Below, in pieces: positions 47,300 to 58,865 of a stretch of DNA of 64,000 bases (position 1 is its first letter; each line of letters begins with the position of its first letter). The stretch covers positions 519,730-583,729 of the forward strand of contig NW_017386056.1 of the NCBI RefSeq assembly GCF_000237925.1, read 5' to 3'. The notes under the pieces were generated by a model that saw only the letters and a program-made list of their open reading frames with translations, did not search any database and was not told the origin of the DNA. The position numbers and the translations under genes were made by a program. Origin of the DNA: Schistosoma mansoni. Taxonomy: Eukaryota > Platyhelminthes > Trematoda > Strigeidida > Schistosomatidae.

Positions 47300-48780
47300 A
47301 GTCATCCAGTGAAGTGCTGTTAGTCAGTCAGTGATGATTCTATACTTTGATTTTAGTGAAGCCTTCAATGGTATCTCACAAACAACCTTCTTCTAAAACT
47401 TTCATCATACAGGATCCCCACTTATCCTGATTCAAAACTTTTTAACAGAATGTGACCAAACCGTTCACTTTGGATCTTGGTACCCTAAGCTTATGAATAC
47501 AACCAGTGGGGTTATGAAAGGATGTGTTGTTGGCCTATTACTTCCTATTTGCCATTAGTGACATGTGCTCACTCTCGACAAGGTAAACCTTTCCCTTTTT
47601 GCCGATGACTTTAGAGTGGTTTACTGTGACATTTGCAGTGACTGATGATTCCTTTGTGTTTTACTGGCCTCTAATAACGAATTGCTAATGTATTACATTC
47701 AGTTGTACTCATCCAGTCCCTCCTGGCCTGAAGTGCACCATCTCGGAATTCTTAGTCAGCAAATCGATTCGATTACTTTTAACTAACATATTTACTTACT
47801 CCCGTCTCCGACCACAGGAGGTTATATTTTAGAGGTAATCCAAGAAGACAAGTTATATTATTGAACTATGTAATGGAGTGTTACCGAATTCTGATAAAAG
47901 TGGAATTATTTACATTCGCTGCAATCCTGGTCTACATCCGGTTCTAAATAAATACGTACTGAAACCCTTCGACACTGTTCGTGACTTGGGTTTAAAGCAT
48001 GGCAGAAGTTTGAACTTTTCCAAGCACACTGCATCCCAAATATCCAAAGCAAGAAAACTCACTGGATTACTGATAATAAATTTCAATGAAATCGAAACGG
48101 GATTATTATATGAAGAGTGCACCACACTTTTTTTAAATGTCATATTTTTATTTACAGTAATTTCAGGCCAGATAATTTCGTTAAAATCGAAGGTGTTCAA
48201 AAATTTTCTAAAGCTGTTTTGGGGTATCCCGAAAACAGGGATTGCCACCGAGGATGTTAGCAACTTAAGTTAGAACCTTATAAGATCAGGCGCAATAAGT
48301 CAAACCTTGTATTTATCTACAGGTTTATAAATGCCGTTTCTTACTCATCAGCAGCCACCACGTCGTACTCTGTCGTACCATCTCACAACCTTCACAATAA
48401 AGATAATGTTTCGTTGATTCTGAGGAAGTACACAAACTTAAGTCAAATTTCTTCGTTATTTACTTTTAAATAATGTGAAACAGACTCCCAGAAAGCCTCC
48501 GTTTCAGTAAAACTAAAACATGGTTCGAGAGTCTCCTTGATGACTTTATGTCACTACCAAATATCAATGAGATTATCAATGATTGATCCAAACAAGGTCC
48601 GGCATCTATTTCACTAACTGTAAAACAAAGTAGAACTCTTGAAATCTTTTTTATACTAATATACCAAGTTCGCACATATTCATATTTGTCATTATTATTA
48701 TGAGTGATCCCTTGACAAGGTAGACATCCTTTTCTTTTTCCCTCTTACTTTATCTTCTACATAAATTTCATTCCTGCATG
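47300..48780 (+). mobile_element. Decayed LINE related to the 16.7-kb and 50.6-kb copies
   Basis: Follows the RT of those copies with heavy decay: YFDFSEAFNG (about 47341-47372), TTSGVMKGCVVG (about 47500-47535), LFADDFRVVY (about 47595-47625), then KPFDTVRDLGLKHGRSLNF (about 47970) and a C-terminal part to about 48480, with 3' UTR to about 48780. It keeps the motif A and C aspartates that the 20-kb and 52-kb copies lost. About 180 bp of unrelated sequence (47630-47805) interrupts it after FADD. Confidence 0.75.
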
Positions 48781-50601
48781 TAACGACCAAAATCTCAGTA
48801 TTTGAAGTGAACGCAAAATTAACAATCTAAGGTTTATTCGATTAGGCCAGACTGCGTTCATCTGCACAGCCACATAGCACCTCTGAGTGACTAGTATTAA
48901 ATTAGATCAAAACACAAACTATGTCCAATTCAAATGGTTCTAATTTGAGAAAGAGAACAAATTATACCAAAAATACAAGATAACTCAAACGGAACAGCCT
49001 GTGCTATACAGTCAAGGCTTTCTCTACCACAAATTAACGGGACGAAAAACAGAAGAGATAACTAACACACAAGAGTTCAATATCTGGAAATCAATAAGAA
49101 TATTCTCAACAAGGTAGGACAAGATATCTATCTGTAGGAATTTCAGCATTCCCTCCAAGCAAACAGTCAAGCGTTAACAGTCACTCGTTGAACTACTCTG
49201 TAACCTTGGGTTTGGTCAAACACGACCTTATTGCCAATGGTCCGGCGGCATGCAACAGTAGGTGAACTAATAAAAGAGAAATCCTTAGCCACGATCAAAT
49301 AATAAAAGCCTCGAGATGGAAGACTGAAGAACACAATATGTGATTTAAAAGAGTCGTATATGGAGGAGGAACATTCCAGACGAATGCGACCTTTTATTAC
49401 AATATTGAAACGCACCTGAGTTTTCATTCCTTGAAGTGCGAATTTCAAAAGGTTGTCCGGTAAAGTTGACGTAAGGTATATTTGTGTTGGGATGACTTGG
49501 CATAATTAATGACGTTAGGTGCTATGATCAGTTCACCTCTCACCCTTCAAAAGTTCAGCAAAGATAATCGGAAGTTTCAAACCCTATCTTCGTAAGATTT
49601 GTTTCCTAGCTGCATCGCCAACTAAGTTCTCTGTCCCTGTACTCAGTCCAAGAGATTTGCCTCTTTTGAAGACAGTTGTCACAACAATGTTGGAGTCTCG
49701 AGGTCTGCCTCCGTAAGCGGGTCTGAAGGTCGTATATTTGATTCTTGAATTTCGGTTTGTGGATGCACTATACTAGGAATTCTCATACTAGGGTGATACG
49801 ACTGTTCATTGACTGCACGTTTTCCATGGTAATGTAGCTATTATAAGTTCGTGATTTAGCTAAGAGAAAACGTTGTGAACTTCGAGGTGAGATATGGGGT
49901 CACAAGTGATTTTTAAGTGACTGTACTAAGCTATTTTCTTATCAGGTGAACAACGGTATTTACCTTGCTACACTCCTAATCTTGAGTCCATGTTCTCACT
50001 GGTTAGTCTCAAATCGTATCCTGAGGAGACAACTCGAAGAGGATCATTATAAAGAGTGTAAGAATACAGGGAGGTTAAAATGTCGTTAAGCAGAAGAAAG
50101 ATCATCCAGAAGACAGGTCAGCGAACGTCGGACAGTTTATCAACCTTTGCCAAGATGACGGACAGACAATATGGGTCAATCAGTTGCATGTCATGAACTG
50201 GCCAATGCTATAATGGTCGAAGTCTCTTTCTTATGCCCATTCACCGACACATATCTGCAATCACGTCATGATTGTTTTATGCGATCATCAAGATGGCCAA
50301 AGTATCTGGATATGACAATAAGGTAAATAATTTCACATATTAACCACGAGGCGCGGTTAAAACGTAGACTAGGAGGTCATACAATGTTCGTCCGATTCGA
50401 GTAGATATAGACCATGGACACAGATCACCTGAGCTGACAATCTACAAGTTCACTGAGTTTCATGAGGCAGGAGGTTTATAACATGACATTGTGACAGTAT
50501 ACCACGTGCTATACTGTGATAGCGTGGTTCTTCGGAAACTCACTTGAACCGCATTTGTCTCTACTAAACCTTCATGCCCTGAAGTCGTCGGCGTACCGGA
50601 G
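48781..50601. other. No gene recognised
   Basis: It contains a 93-codon minus-strand frame (49167-49448) without recognisable similarity. No repeat family was identified. The right edge is the sharp start of the 1.79-kb repeated block. Confidence 0.35.
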
Positions 50602-53600
50602 ATTTGGTGGGCTTATTTTGCCTAGAATCTGAATAACAATAAAAATTAGAAAGAAAACTGGATCTAAAGTTACGTTTTAAATAATGGCTGATCCTAAGAC
50701 CGTCCACATTGTAAGCATTTTTTACTTCGGCGATGAACACTGGATTTTCTAGGTAACACCCCAGTCAGTATAAATATGGGTTGCTGAGACCAGTTTAAGC
50801 AATTTTTTCTGTGAAGAGTATAAAGTGTGATCGATAAACGAACCCATCAACGACAAAGTGAAACGCTCACCACCACATTAACTTTCTTTGGCCTTATATG
50901 TCTATGTCTTGTTTATCCACCAATCACAATTTTATGTTCATTGCAAAACAATATTCGCCTTGTTCACCCATTTTTCCTATCCTCTAGTTACTGTTAAGTA
51001 TGTTATTTATGTTTCTCCTTTCCCTATGTAATAGACTGTACTGTCTATTTGTATAATAACGTTGTTATTTTCGTTTTAGAAACAGATAAAGTTTATTAAG
51101 TCAAATAGCCTGCCTGTTCTGACTTCGGCCAAACCAAAACTCTGTGCTCAACAGTCTATAGAATAGCTTAGAGTTGCACCTGTAGGAAATTTCTTCCCAC
51201 AGTACGACCATATCAAACGATATTATTGTAGTAAAACTGTCTGAGTTAATGATTCAAACGCCTTTTTGTGAACTTCACTCCTTTATGTCAGCAACCACGT
51301 TAATATGTAGGCGGACGAAAGGTATGAAACTCACTCTGAATATGGTTCGATAGGATGTATGTTGTAGAATCGTGGTGTAGTCCAATATAAGTACGTTTAT
51401 TTGTGCTGATAAAGTGATAGATTAAATCCCTAAACTGCAGGTTTGTCATAATGTGACTACCTAAACTTTCTCAACCTATCTATGGAATATAAGGCCTATC
51501 CATCTGTATGGAAAACATCTCTTATCATCCCTAGACTCAAAACCGGATCACGTAGTGATATTGTTAACTATAGGCCAATTAATTTGACATCCGTGCTATC
51601 AAGAACCATGGAAAAAATCATCTACAAACAGCCGTTATCATTTTTGCCTTCGGCCAATCTGATTAGCCCATTCCAACACGTGTTATGACTAAACGCTCAT
51701 GCTTCACATCACACCTGGAATTTTTCGATCAAATTACCCAGAGAAGAGATGTTGGTCAGTCAGTGATAATTCCGTACTTCGGCTTTAGTAAGGCTTTCGA
51801 CAGCGTCTCACACAAACGTCTTCTTCTAAAACTCTCTTCATTTGGAATACAGAATCCCCTTTTATCTTGGCTCAAATCTCTTTTAGAAGAACGTAGCCAA
51901 ATTGACCGCTTTGGATCTCGCTAATCCAAACCTGTGAATGTAACCAGTGGGGTTATACAAGGAAGTGTCATTGGTCCATTACTATTTTTCCATTTTATCA
52001 ATGACGTGTGTTCCCTCTTTCAATATGACAAACCTTTTCTTTTTGCAGATGAGCTAAAAGTGGTTTATTCATTCTCATTTCCCACCACAGAAAGCTATAT
52101 TTCAACGGTAATCCAAGAAGAAATAAACAAGTTGTACGAATGCGCTATTTCGTAGAATTAGCCACTTAATGTTGACAAAAGTAGATTTATTCACGTTGGC
52201 CGCTGCCTTAACATTAATCTGGCTATACACAAAAATACACTGAAACCTCTCAACACTGTTCGTGACTTGGGTTTAAGATATAGCGACAGTTTGAAATTCT
52301 CTGAGCACATCGCATCTCAAGTATCCAAAGCTAGAAAGCTCATCGGATTCATAATGATAAACTTCAATAATATGGAATCGAGATTATTATCATACAGAAA
52401 ATGTGTCTTACCAATTCTTGAATTTGGTATTTTAGTTTACAGTAATTGCAAGGATAATGACCTGATTAAAATTGAAAGGGTTCAAAGAAGGTTCACCAAA
52501 GCTGTTTTTGGGGTATTCTGACAACAAAGACTATCACCAAAGATGTCAACAACTCAAACTAGAACCTCTATGGATCAGGCGTATCAAATTGAACCTTATC
52601 TTTATCTACCGGCTTATTAACGGTATTTCCTACTCTTTGGTATCCACTCCTTCATACTCTGTGATACCGTCCCACAATCTAGGCAATAAAGAAAATATTC
52701 TAGCGATTCCAATGACCCACACAAATTTACGCCAAAATTTTTTTGTTATTCGCTACTCAACCATGTGGAATAGACTGCCAATGAACCTCAGATGCAGTGA
52801 AACTATAACCCGGTTCCGAAGTCTTCTTGATGATTTTCTTTCCCAAAATGGATTGTGTAACCTATTGAATATCAACGTGGTCAACAATGATTTGTACAAG
52901 AAAGGTCCGTCATCTATTTAATTGACTGAAAAGCAGAGTGAAAATTTCGAAACTTCTCACGTCTATTCCCTTTTCTTTTCTTTTTATTCATCTTAATATA
53001 TGAAGCCTGCTTATGTTCGTATTTATAATCATTGCTGTTACTAATATCATTATTGGTCCCTCGGCACATTAAATATTCTTTTCATCTCTTCTTGTCCTTC
53101 CAAACATATTTTGTTCCTAAACATCCAAAGTTTACAACCAAAAACAAAAATCCTTATGTTACACATAAACAAATTAAATTCTCAGATTCTTTTTATCTTC
53201 ACAACATATATATAATACATAGAAATTTGTATTCGATTATCCTTTGCAATTAATTGTGACTATGATAGCATCATTCTAAATCATTATTGCACACATGTTT
53301 ATACTAATACCCGGTTTCACTCTGTATACTGTTACATGAATCTACATGTATTTATCCGAGTGCACTAAAGGTTTATTAGTATTGTTACTATTATTGTTAT
53401 TATTATTTTTTTCCTGATTTTCCTTATTCATTTATTTTTTAAAAAATTATTGGTTTATCTCAGAAGTTTATATTCAATACACTATTATTATCATGGTTGG
53501 ACCCTTTCACTAGGTGTTCATTCCATTTCTCTCTTTTTTTCCTTCTAAATAAATATTATTCTTAAGATTACGAAGTTTTGGATTAAGAAAATAACTTGTG

Positions 53601-54133
53601 TTACGCTGAATTTAACTTCTCAGACTCGTTTTATCTTCACTATGCATATACACCTCAAACACATTGATTATCTTTTTCACTTAATTGAGACTTTCATAGC
53701 ATCATTCCAAACTAAGACTGCACAAACACTTATTCTAACGTCATATCTTACCGCAATAATAAATTATTTACTTATAAAATTATTTTGTTTTATTTTATTT
53801 TTATTACTCATTTTGCGATGCGTACATAATTGTTTATTCTTGTTCTGCGTTAGGGTATTTACGTATTCTGAGTCCTTTTTATTTGTATTTCCCTAGTTTC
53901 TTCCTTTACTCCTTCAAAATCAATTCAAAATTCTTGCCAATTACACAGAACCTGGTTTATTATTACTATTCCACTATTAATATTTTATTTTCCTTTTCTT
54001 TCCTTTCTCAAACATGGCAAATGTAATGCTAACATTATTGAAAATTGTGTATTATTGCATTTTTGAAGAGACCCGAAATGGTTATTTCACAGCACTTATG
54101 TACCTATAAGACGTTTGTGAATAATAATAATAA
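50602..54133 (+). mobile_element. 5'-truncated LINE copy with intact 3' end
   Basis: It starts abruptly at GATTTGGTGGG, carries the foreign 0.85-kb segment (to about 51450), then RT pieces (51482-52155), thumb and C-terminus (52267-52921, including HTNLRQNFFVIRYSTMWNRL), a long AT-rich 3' UTR and an (AAT)n end at about 54119-54133. The 5' 1.79 kb is almost identical to 18991-20776. Motif A is YFGF (codon 51781-51783) and motif C is FADE (52051-52053), as in the other copy. Confidence 0.75.
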
Positions 54134-54440
54134 GATTTTACGTGTAAGTCACATCATTGTCCACACTGACTTGTTGTATCGTGAAAACCGGCAACATAAT
54201 GTTTAGAACTTCCGAGGAACACATTTGGTTTTTGAATAGATAGCATATTTAATGTAAATAAAGATAAGTCACGCGGAATAACCACGCGTGCAAAGCCATT
54301 CTATGCCATACTGAACAATTATTCACGCGTTAACCATTTTTAACCTTTCTGCGTTAGATGACGAATGGGAATTTTCCCAATAATCTTTTGTTCATCGTTC
54401 AAAATCGTGTGGTTAGAAACCGGTAACATTACACTACTCT
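54134..54440 (+). repeat. LTR-like dispersed repeat
   Basis: Begins right after the LINE's (AAT)n end. It shares AAGTCACATCATTGTC, TATTTAATGTAAATAAAGAT and GTGGTTAGAAACCGGTAACA-type blocks with the minus strand of 7345-7640. The TGTATCG...TTACA edges would fit an LTR, but neither coding sequence nor a second LTR was found. Treated as a fossil. Confidence 0.45.
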
Positions 54441-57099
54441 CCCACCAGAATCGACGTGACGTTGGTTTGATACCGAATAGAGTGGGATAATCATTATCCG
54501 GTGGTTACCAAAAGGTTAATACGAATCCTGCTGGTATTGATACACCGAAAAATAGACCAGAAAAAAGGCTGCAGTAGCCGATCGGGAAATACATGTAGAA
54601 ATTACAAAGTGTTTCGCTTTATTCTCAGCACTCTCAGGCTGAAAATCTACGTGAATATTATTTAGGAATTGAACAAAGTGGGATTCTAATAGTCAAAAAT
54701 GATTGCGTATATAAATATTTTCGAAAATCACATTAGACCGGATGATAATAACCTTTAGCTAATGGCTTAAATTATGGACAGTGTAAGCATTTTGTGCTTG
54801 AAAATAGAAAAAACGTCAATATTGTAAAAATGTTGATATTAGTGCCAATAATTTAGAAGGCCAGTTACTGTTCATGTCGGTATCTGTATTAAAATTTCTT
54901 GAGACTATTCGAATACACTGTACACTTTTTACCCTTATGCTTATTTTGTATAAAATTAGTATGGCACCGTCAACCAACTTTCTGTTTTCTTACCATATCA
55001 ATCTATGTGCACCACTAGCTAGAAAATTGAGTCGCAGAGGTTACTACCCAGGGACTAGGGGGTTATTTTACAAACTATCTTTTGCTTCAGGCAAACGTAT
55101 TGAGAACCCCGAAATAACAGGTGAAATGTCAATCATCTACCCACTAGTGATGTTAAATTTCGCTATCCTCATTGTAAACCTAGTAGAAAATGAGACATTC
55201 CCACGTGTCATTCATAATCCTGGCGTACGACAGATGGTTTAATCACAAAATATAGCACTTATTAATGAAAGTCTTCTGAAAGAGAGATGTTGGTATGACA
55301 TATAGTTCTGGAACTGAGTAGATAGTTTAGCGCCAATTCCAAATAGATACTTGAGGCGTACACTCATTTCTGAAAAAATTCCCCCCACCAGGGAAGTGTA
55401 ACATGCGGCCAGTACATTCATGCCCAGTCGAATGAAATTTCTTCATGATGCTCATACAATTATAAGTATTTCAGATTTAGTCGAACGGCAGTGTGCCATG
55501 GTTCTATGTTTATGACAAACTGTTACCTTAATATCATTTTGAAATTAATTTTTCATTATTGTAAGATGCAAACTAAGGTTTGGCTGAATAATAACTGTCT
55601 GAGTAGTTTAGACACGCCCTATTGCCCTGGTAGTTATTCTTCAGCCCAACCCTAGGTTGGATCTTACAGTTCTAAATAAATATTACTGCTCAGTTATTCA
55701 ACCAATAATTGTTCGCTAGATAATCGATCGACTACACCAAAAAATAAGTGTTATTCTATCCTTTCCGGATAGATCAGGTAAAAATCCGTTCAAAAAATAA
55801 TGGTTTGTTGCTTTATAACACAGTGTTTCCAATCCTGGAAAAGTGTTTCAATTCACAATCAAAATGCGCAATCCCAGTCAATTTAAGCAACACAATCAAA
55901 GGAGGAGCAATATGGCTGCAGCCGAGACTAAGTATAAACTAAAACAACATAAACACAGGTCCGGAAGAAACATAGAAACTCAATGAAGGCAAAAGAAAAG
56001 TGAGAAAACTAAAACAAATAAAATATTACCATCTCACACGGCATCAAAAAGACTAACAAAATGTATAACCAAAAAAAACCAATAAGAGCAAGTTGCAAAT
56101 GTATGCATGGAGGGATTTTCACACACAAAACCTTGAGAATGGACCTTACAATCATATATAAATCTTAGTACATATCAATGAAGTCAGTTCATACATATTG
56201 TCGGTCATGTTTTATGAACCGAAATCCACACGTTCAATTTCGTAACGTAGAGTGGGTTGAAAAGTACTGGATTAGAGTCAGCTCATGATGAATGGGAGAC
56301 AGAAGTATGACAAATTTGTTCAGCGACTTCTTGATGACTGTCTATTTTGCTGATTTTGAGCTGATATGGAATGCAAATTTTGCATATTTGACGCATCTTT
56401 GTCGCTGATGGCCTTAAAATTGCATTTTCTCGAGTTGTACAGTTCAAAGGACGGTAATACCCAATAACTGCCTTATGATAATGTGAGGGTTGTTCAAAAT
56501 GGTAGGAAAAAAAACTGGAAGAAATAATGTAAGCACATATAAAACTTATTGTGCCGCTTTGTACTTTTTCCGGCTGTTATGGACACTTAATCAAACCCAG
56601 TCGATAGTATTTGGAAAGTATTCTTATTAGTCAAGGGAAAATATCTTACCCAAAGAAAAAAGGTAGTCAAATAGGATTCTCCCACGGATGACTAATCAAC
56701 TAGAAAACATTAATTATGTGAGAAATATAACTGATAGCAGACACTCGTCAGGCAAACAGAAGGCACGCCTCAAAACTAACCTTTTGGAACAGAAGTAATC
56801 AGCTCACAAAGTATCAGACGAAGTATAGCAGTTAGATAAGGCAACCGGCATGAAAAAATGTTGAGAGAAACCAAGAAAAATGTTACCAACGATTTTAAAA
56901 CGATTCGGCGTTCATTAGAGCAGGCGAACCAGAAAAGGAAAATAAATAAGCAAAGCTACAAATAGCCATAGGAGCAGGAATAAATACAGTGAAACAATAA
57001 TTTTCTAGTAATGAAGAAGGGATACATCCAGGGATGTTTGACATTTTCCTATAATGAAGCGTGGAGATGGATTTCGCCAACCCAGTAATCCCAGTTACA
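54441..57099. other. Intergenic; one doubtful 122-codon ORF
   Basis: An open frame at 54874-55242 (plus) contains a hydrophobic start and LARKLSRRGYYPGTRGLFYK; no domain was recognised and it may be chance. A foldback hairpin lies at 55561-55667. Nothing else could be identified. Confidence 0.35.
55561..55667. repeat. Imperfect 36-bp foldback hairpin
   Basis: Arms 55561-55596 (GTAAGATGCAAACTAAGG...) and 55632-55667 are complementary at 31 of 36 positions, with a 35-nt loop. It is not inside any recognised element. It could be a miniature foldback element or a structured RNA. Confidence 0.75.
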
Positions 57100-57640
57100 C
57101 TTCATACAGCATAGGTCGCCGACTAGAATTCTTCAGTCAACTCCGTCCTGGGCTACATTTTCAAGTTGTTTTCAAGTGCTACGCATTCCTTTGATGTCTT
57201 TCTTTAATTTTCGACGCAATGCATACCTTGGCTTTGAACGTTTTCCATTGTAGTCAGGATGCATACTCGAGGCTTTCCTCGTGTTGCAGTTTGAGGAACT
57301 TCGAAAGTTGTGTCCTACCCACCTCCAGTGTCTTTTCCTAATTTCCTCTTCATTTGAAAGCCGGTTTGTTATCTGTCATTGAAGTTTGTTGCTGGTGATA
57401 CCCGCCGAAAGGATCAGGAGTATCTCACATAGATAGCTGTTTATCAAAGTCCGTAACATTTTGTTAGTGTTTATGGTAGTTCACTAGGTTTCAGCTCCGC
57501 ACAATAGAACTGTCTTGTCGTTTGTGTTAAAAAGTATTACCTTGACGTTCATTGACAGTTGTTTTTGGTCTCAAATGTTGTTTCGTTGTAAGAATGCTGG
57601 TCATCTAATGACGATCTGTGCATTTGCATCTGCATAGGAT
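57100..57640 (-). mobile_element. Fragment of SR2-like RTE LINE
   Basis: The minus strand reads FNTNDKTVLLCGAET (about 57500), RLSNEEEIRKRHWRWVGH (about 57340), SSNCNTRKASSMHPDYNGKR (about 57270) and QLENVAQD (about 57160): the C-terminal domain of SR2-type RT, as in 9.4-9.9 kb. Stops are present. It may continue to about 58200, where I could not follow it. Confidence 0.7.
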
Positions 57641-58865
57641 TCTGTTCATATGCGATGCTGCACGTCTTCCTTGTTGACCCAACTATAAGTAACCATTTTG
57701 GCGACATAGCTTACGGAGTTCGTTTTGTATCGAAGTTGGCTTTGTGAGTGAATAATGCACTGAAGAAGTTTGACATTGGATACGGTTTATCATCTTTCTC
57801 TGTTGTTGCCTGAGACCCACTCCTATAATGAGCATAGGAGTCTACGAGTGCATCCTTGATCTGTAGCTAGTATTCGAATATAATCACTTTTGATGCTTGA
57901 TAGTTATTTTCGTCAATCTACTGTCTCACTCATTACTAGCCAGACGGGTTATAAAGATACACTTATTCCGAATCCACTTGTATAGTTCTGATGAATATGC
58001 TGTACAAAGGCTGGTGGAGATGTTCTGACATTGATCTTTTGCTGTAGCAAGCGTCCAATGTTGTAGCTAAAGATGTGATTGCCTGTGCAGTTTCCTTTTT
58101 CTGAACTGCCCAGGATACACATGGCTTAGTTGTATGAATATGGAACTCCGTAAGCTTTACATGTTTCTGATATGATGGTTCCCCGTCCTATGAAAGACAT
58201 ATAGTTAATAGCCTTCATGGATTACTTATACATATTTGAAGGGTCAGATAGACCATAGAAACATTGAAATAGCATTTAATGACAACGTAGTCGCTTCTTT
58301 ATGTAGGTGAAAGTTGTTTACTTTATGTGACATCATTTCTTCGAAATGACGATTCCAGGAAAGACGGGACCTTCGGGAGCAGATCATACTGTATTGGTGA
58401 ATAATAGCCTAGTGTTTGGGAAAGATAAAACCCTAGTCGTATAAGTGATTCTAAGCAATAATCAAGCCTACTGCTTCAGAAAGGAATGGTCATAGATGGA
58501 CGGAAACTAAATTCTGGGGCATGTTGGTAAAACAGAAACGTTAACAAAAAAGTACCGATGATTGCTTAGTGACAACCTTTTTTTATCATCATGAACCGCA
58601 TCTATAATAGTGACACAAAACTTTGTCTTTTGTTTGGTAATTTTCGTCAGTTTTCCCGTCTATTCTCCGCTATAAAAAATTTTTGAAGTTGAAAAAAGTG
58701 TTTTGTGATTACCCGCCTTGCACTTTGCTAAGCTATATATTTGGAGACTAAATATAAGCCTGTGTACGTTGTTTCTCTAACTTTAAAAACTTTGTTTGAA
58801 TATTTCATTGTCATTTCACCAGTCTCATTATGATGTCCGTAATACGTATTCGCGTTTAGCATCAG
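57641..58865. other. Upstream flank of the FERM-domain gene
   Basis: No ORF recognised. The left part may be further degenerate SR2. The bases just before ATG 58866 read TTTAGCATCAG, which could be a splice acceptor for an upstream non-coding exon or for spliced-leader trans-splicing; the sequence alone cannot decide. Confidence 0.35.

Noticed and set aside
48781-49170. Possible LTR beginning TGTAACG
   Set aside because: No matching second copy, no clear end and no internal element sequence were found.
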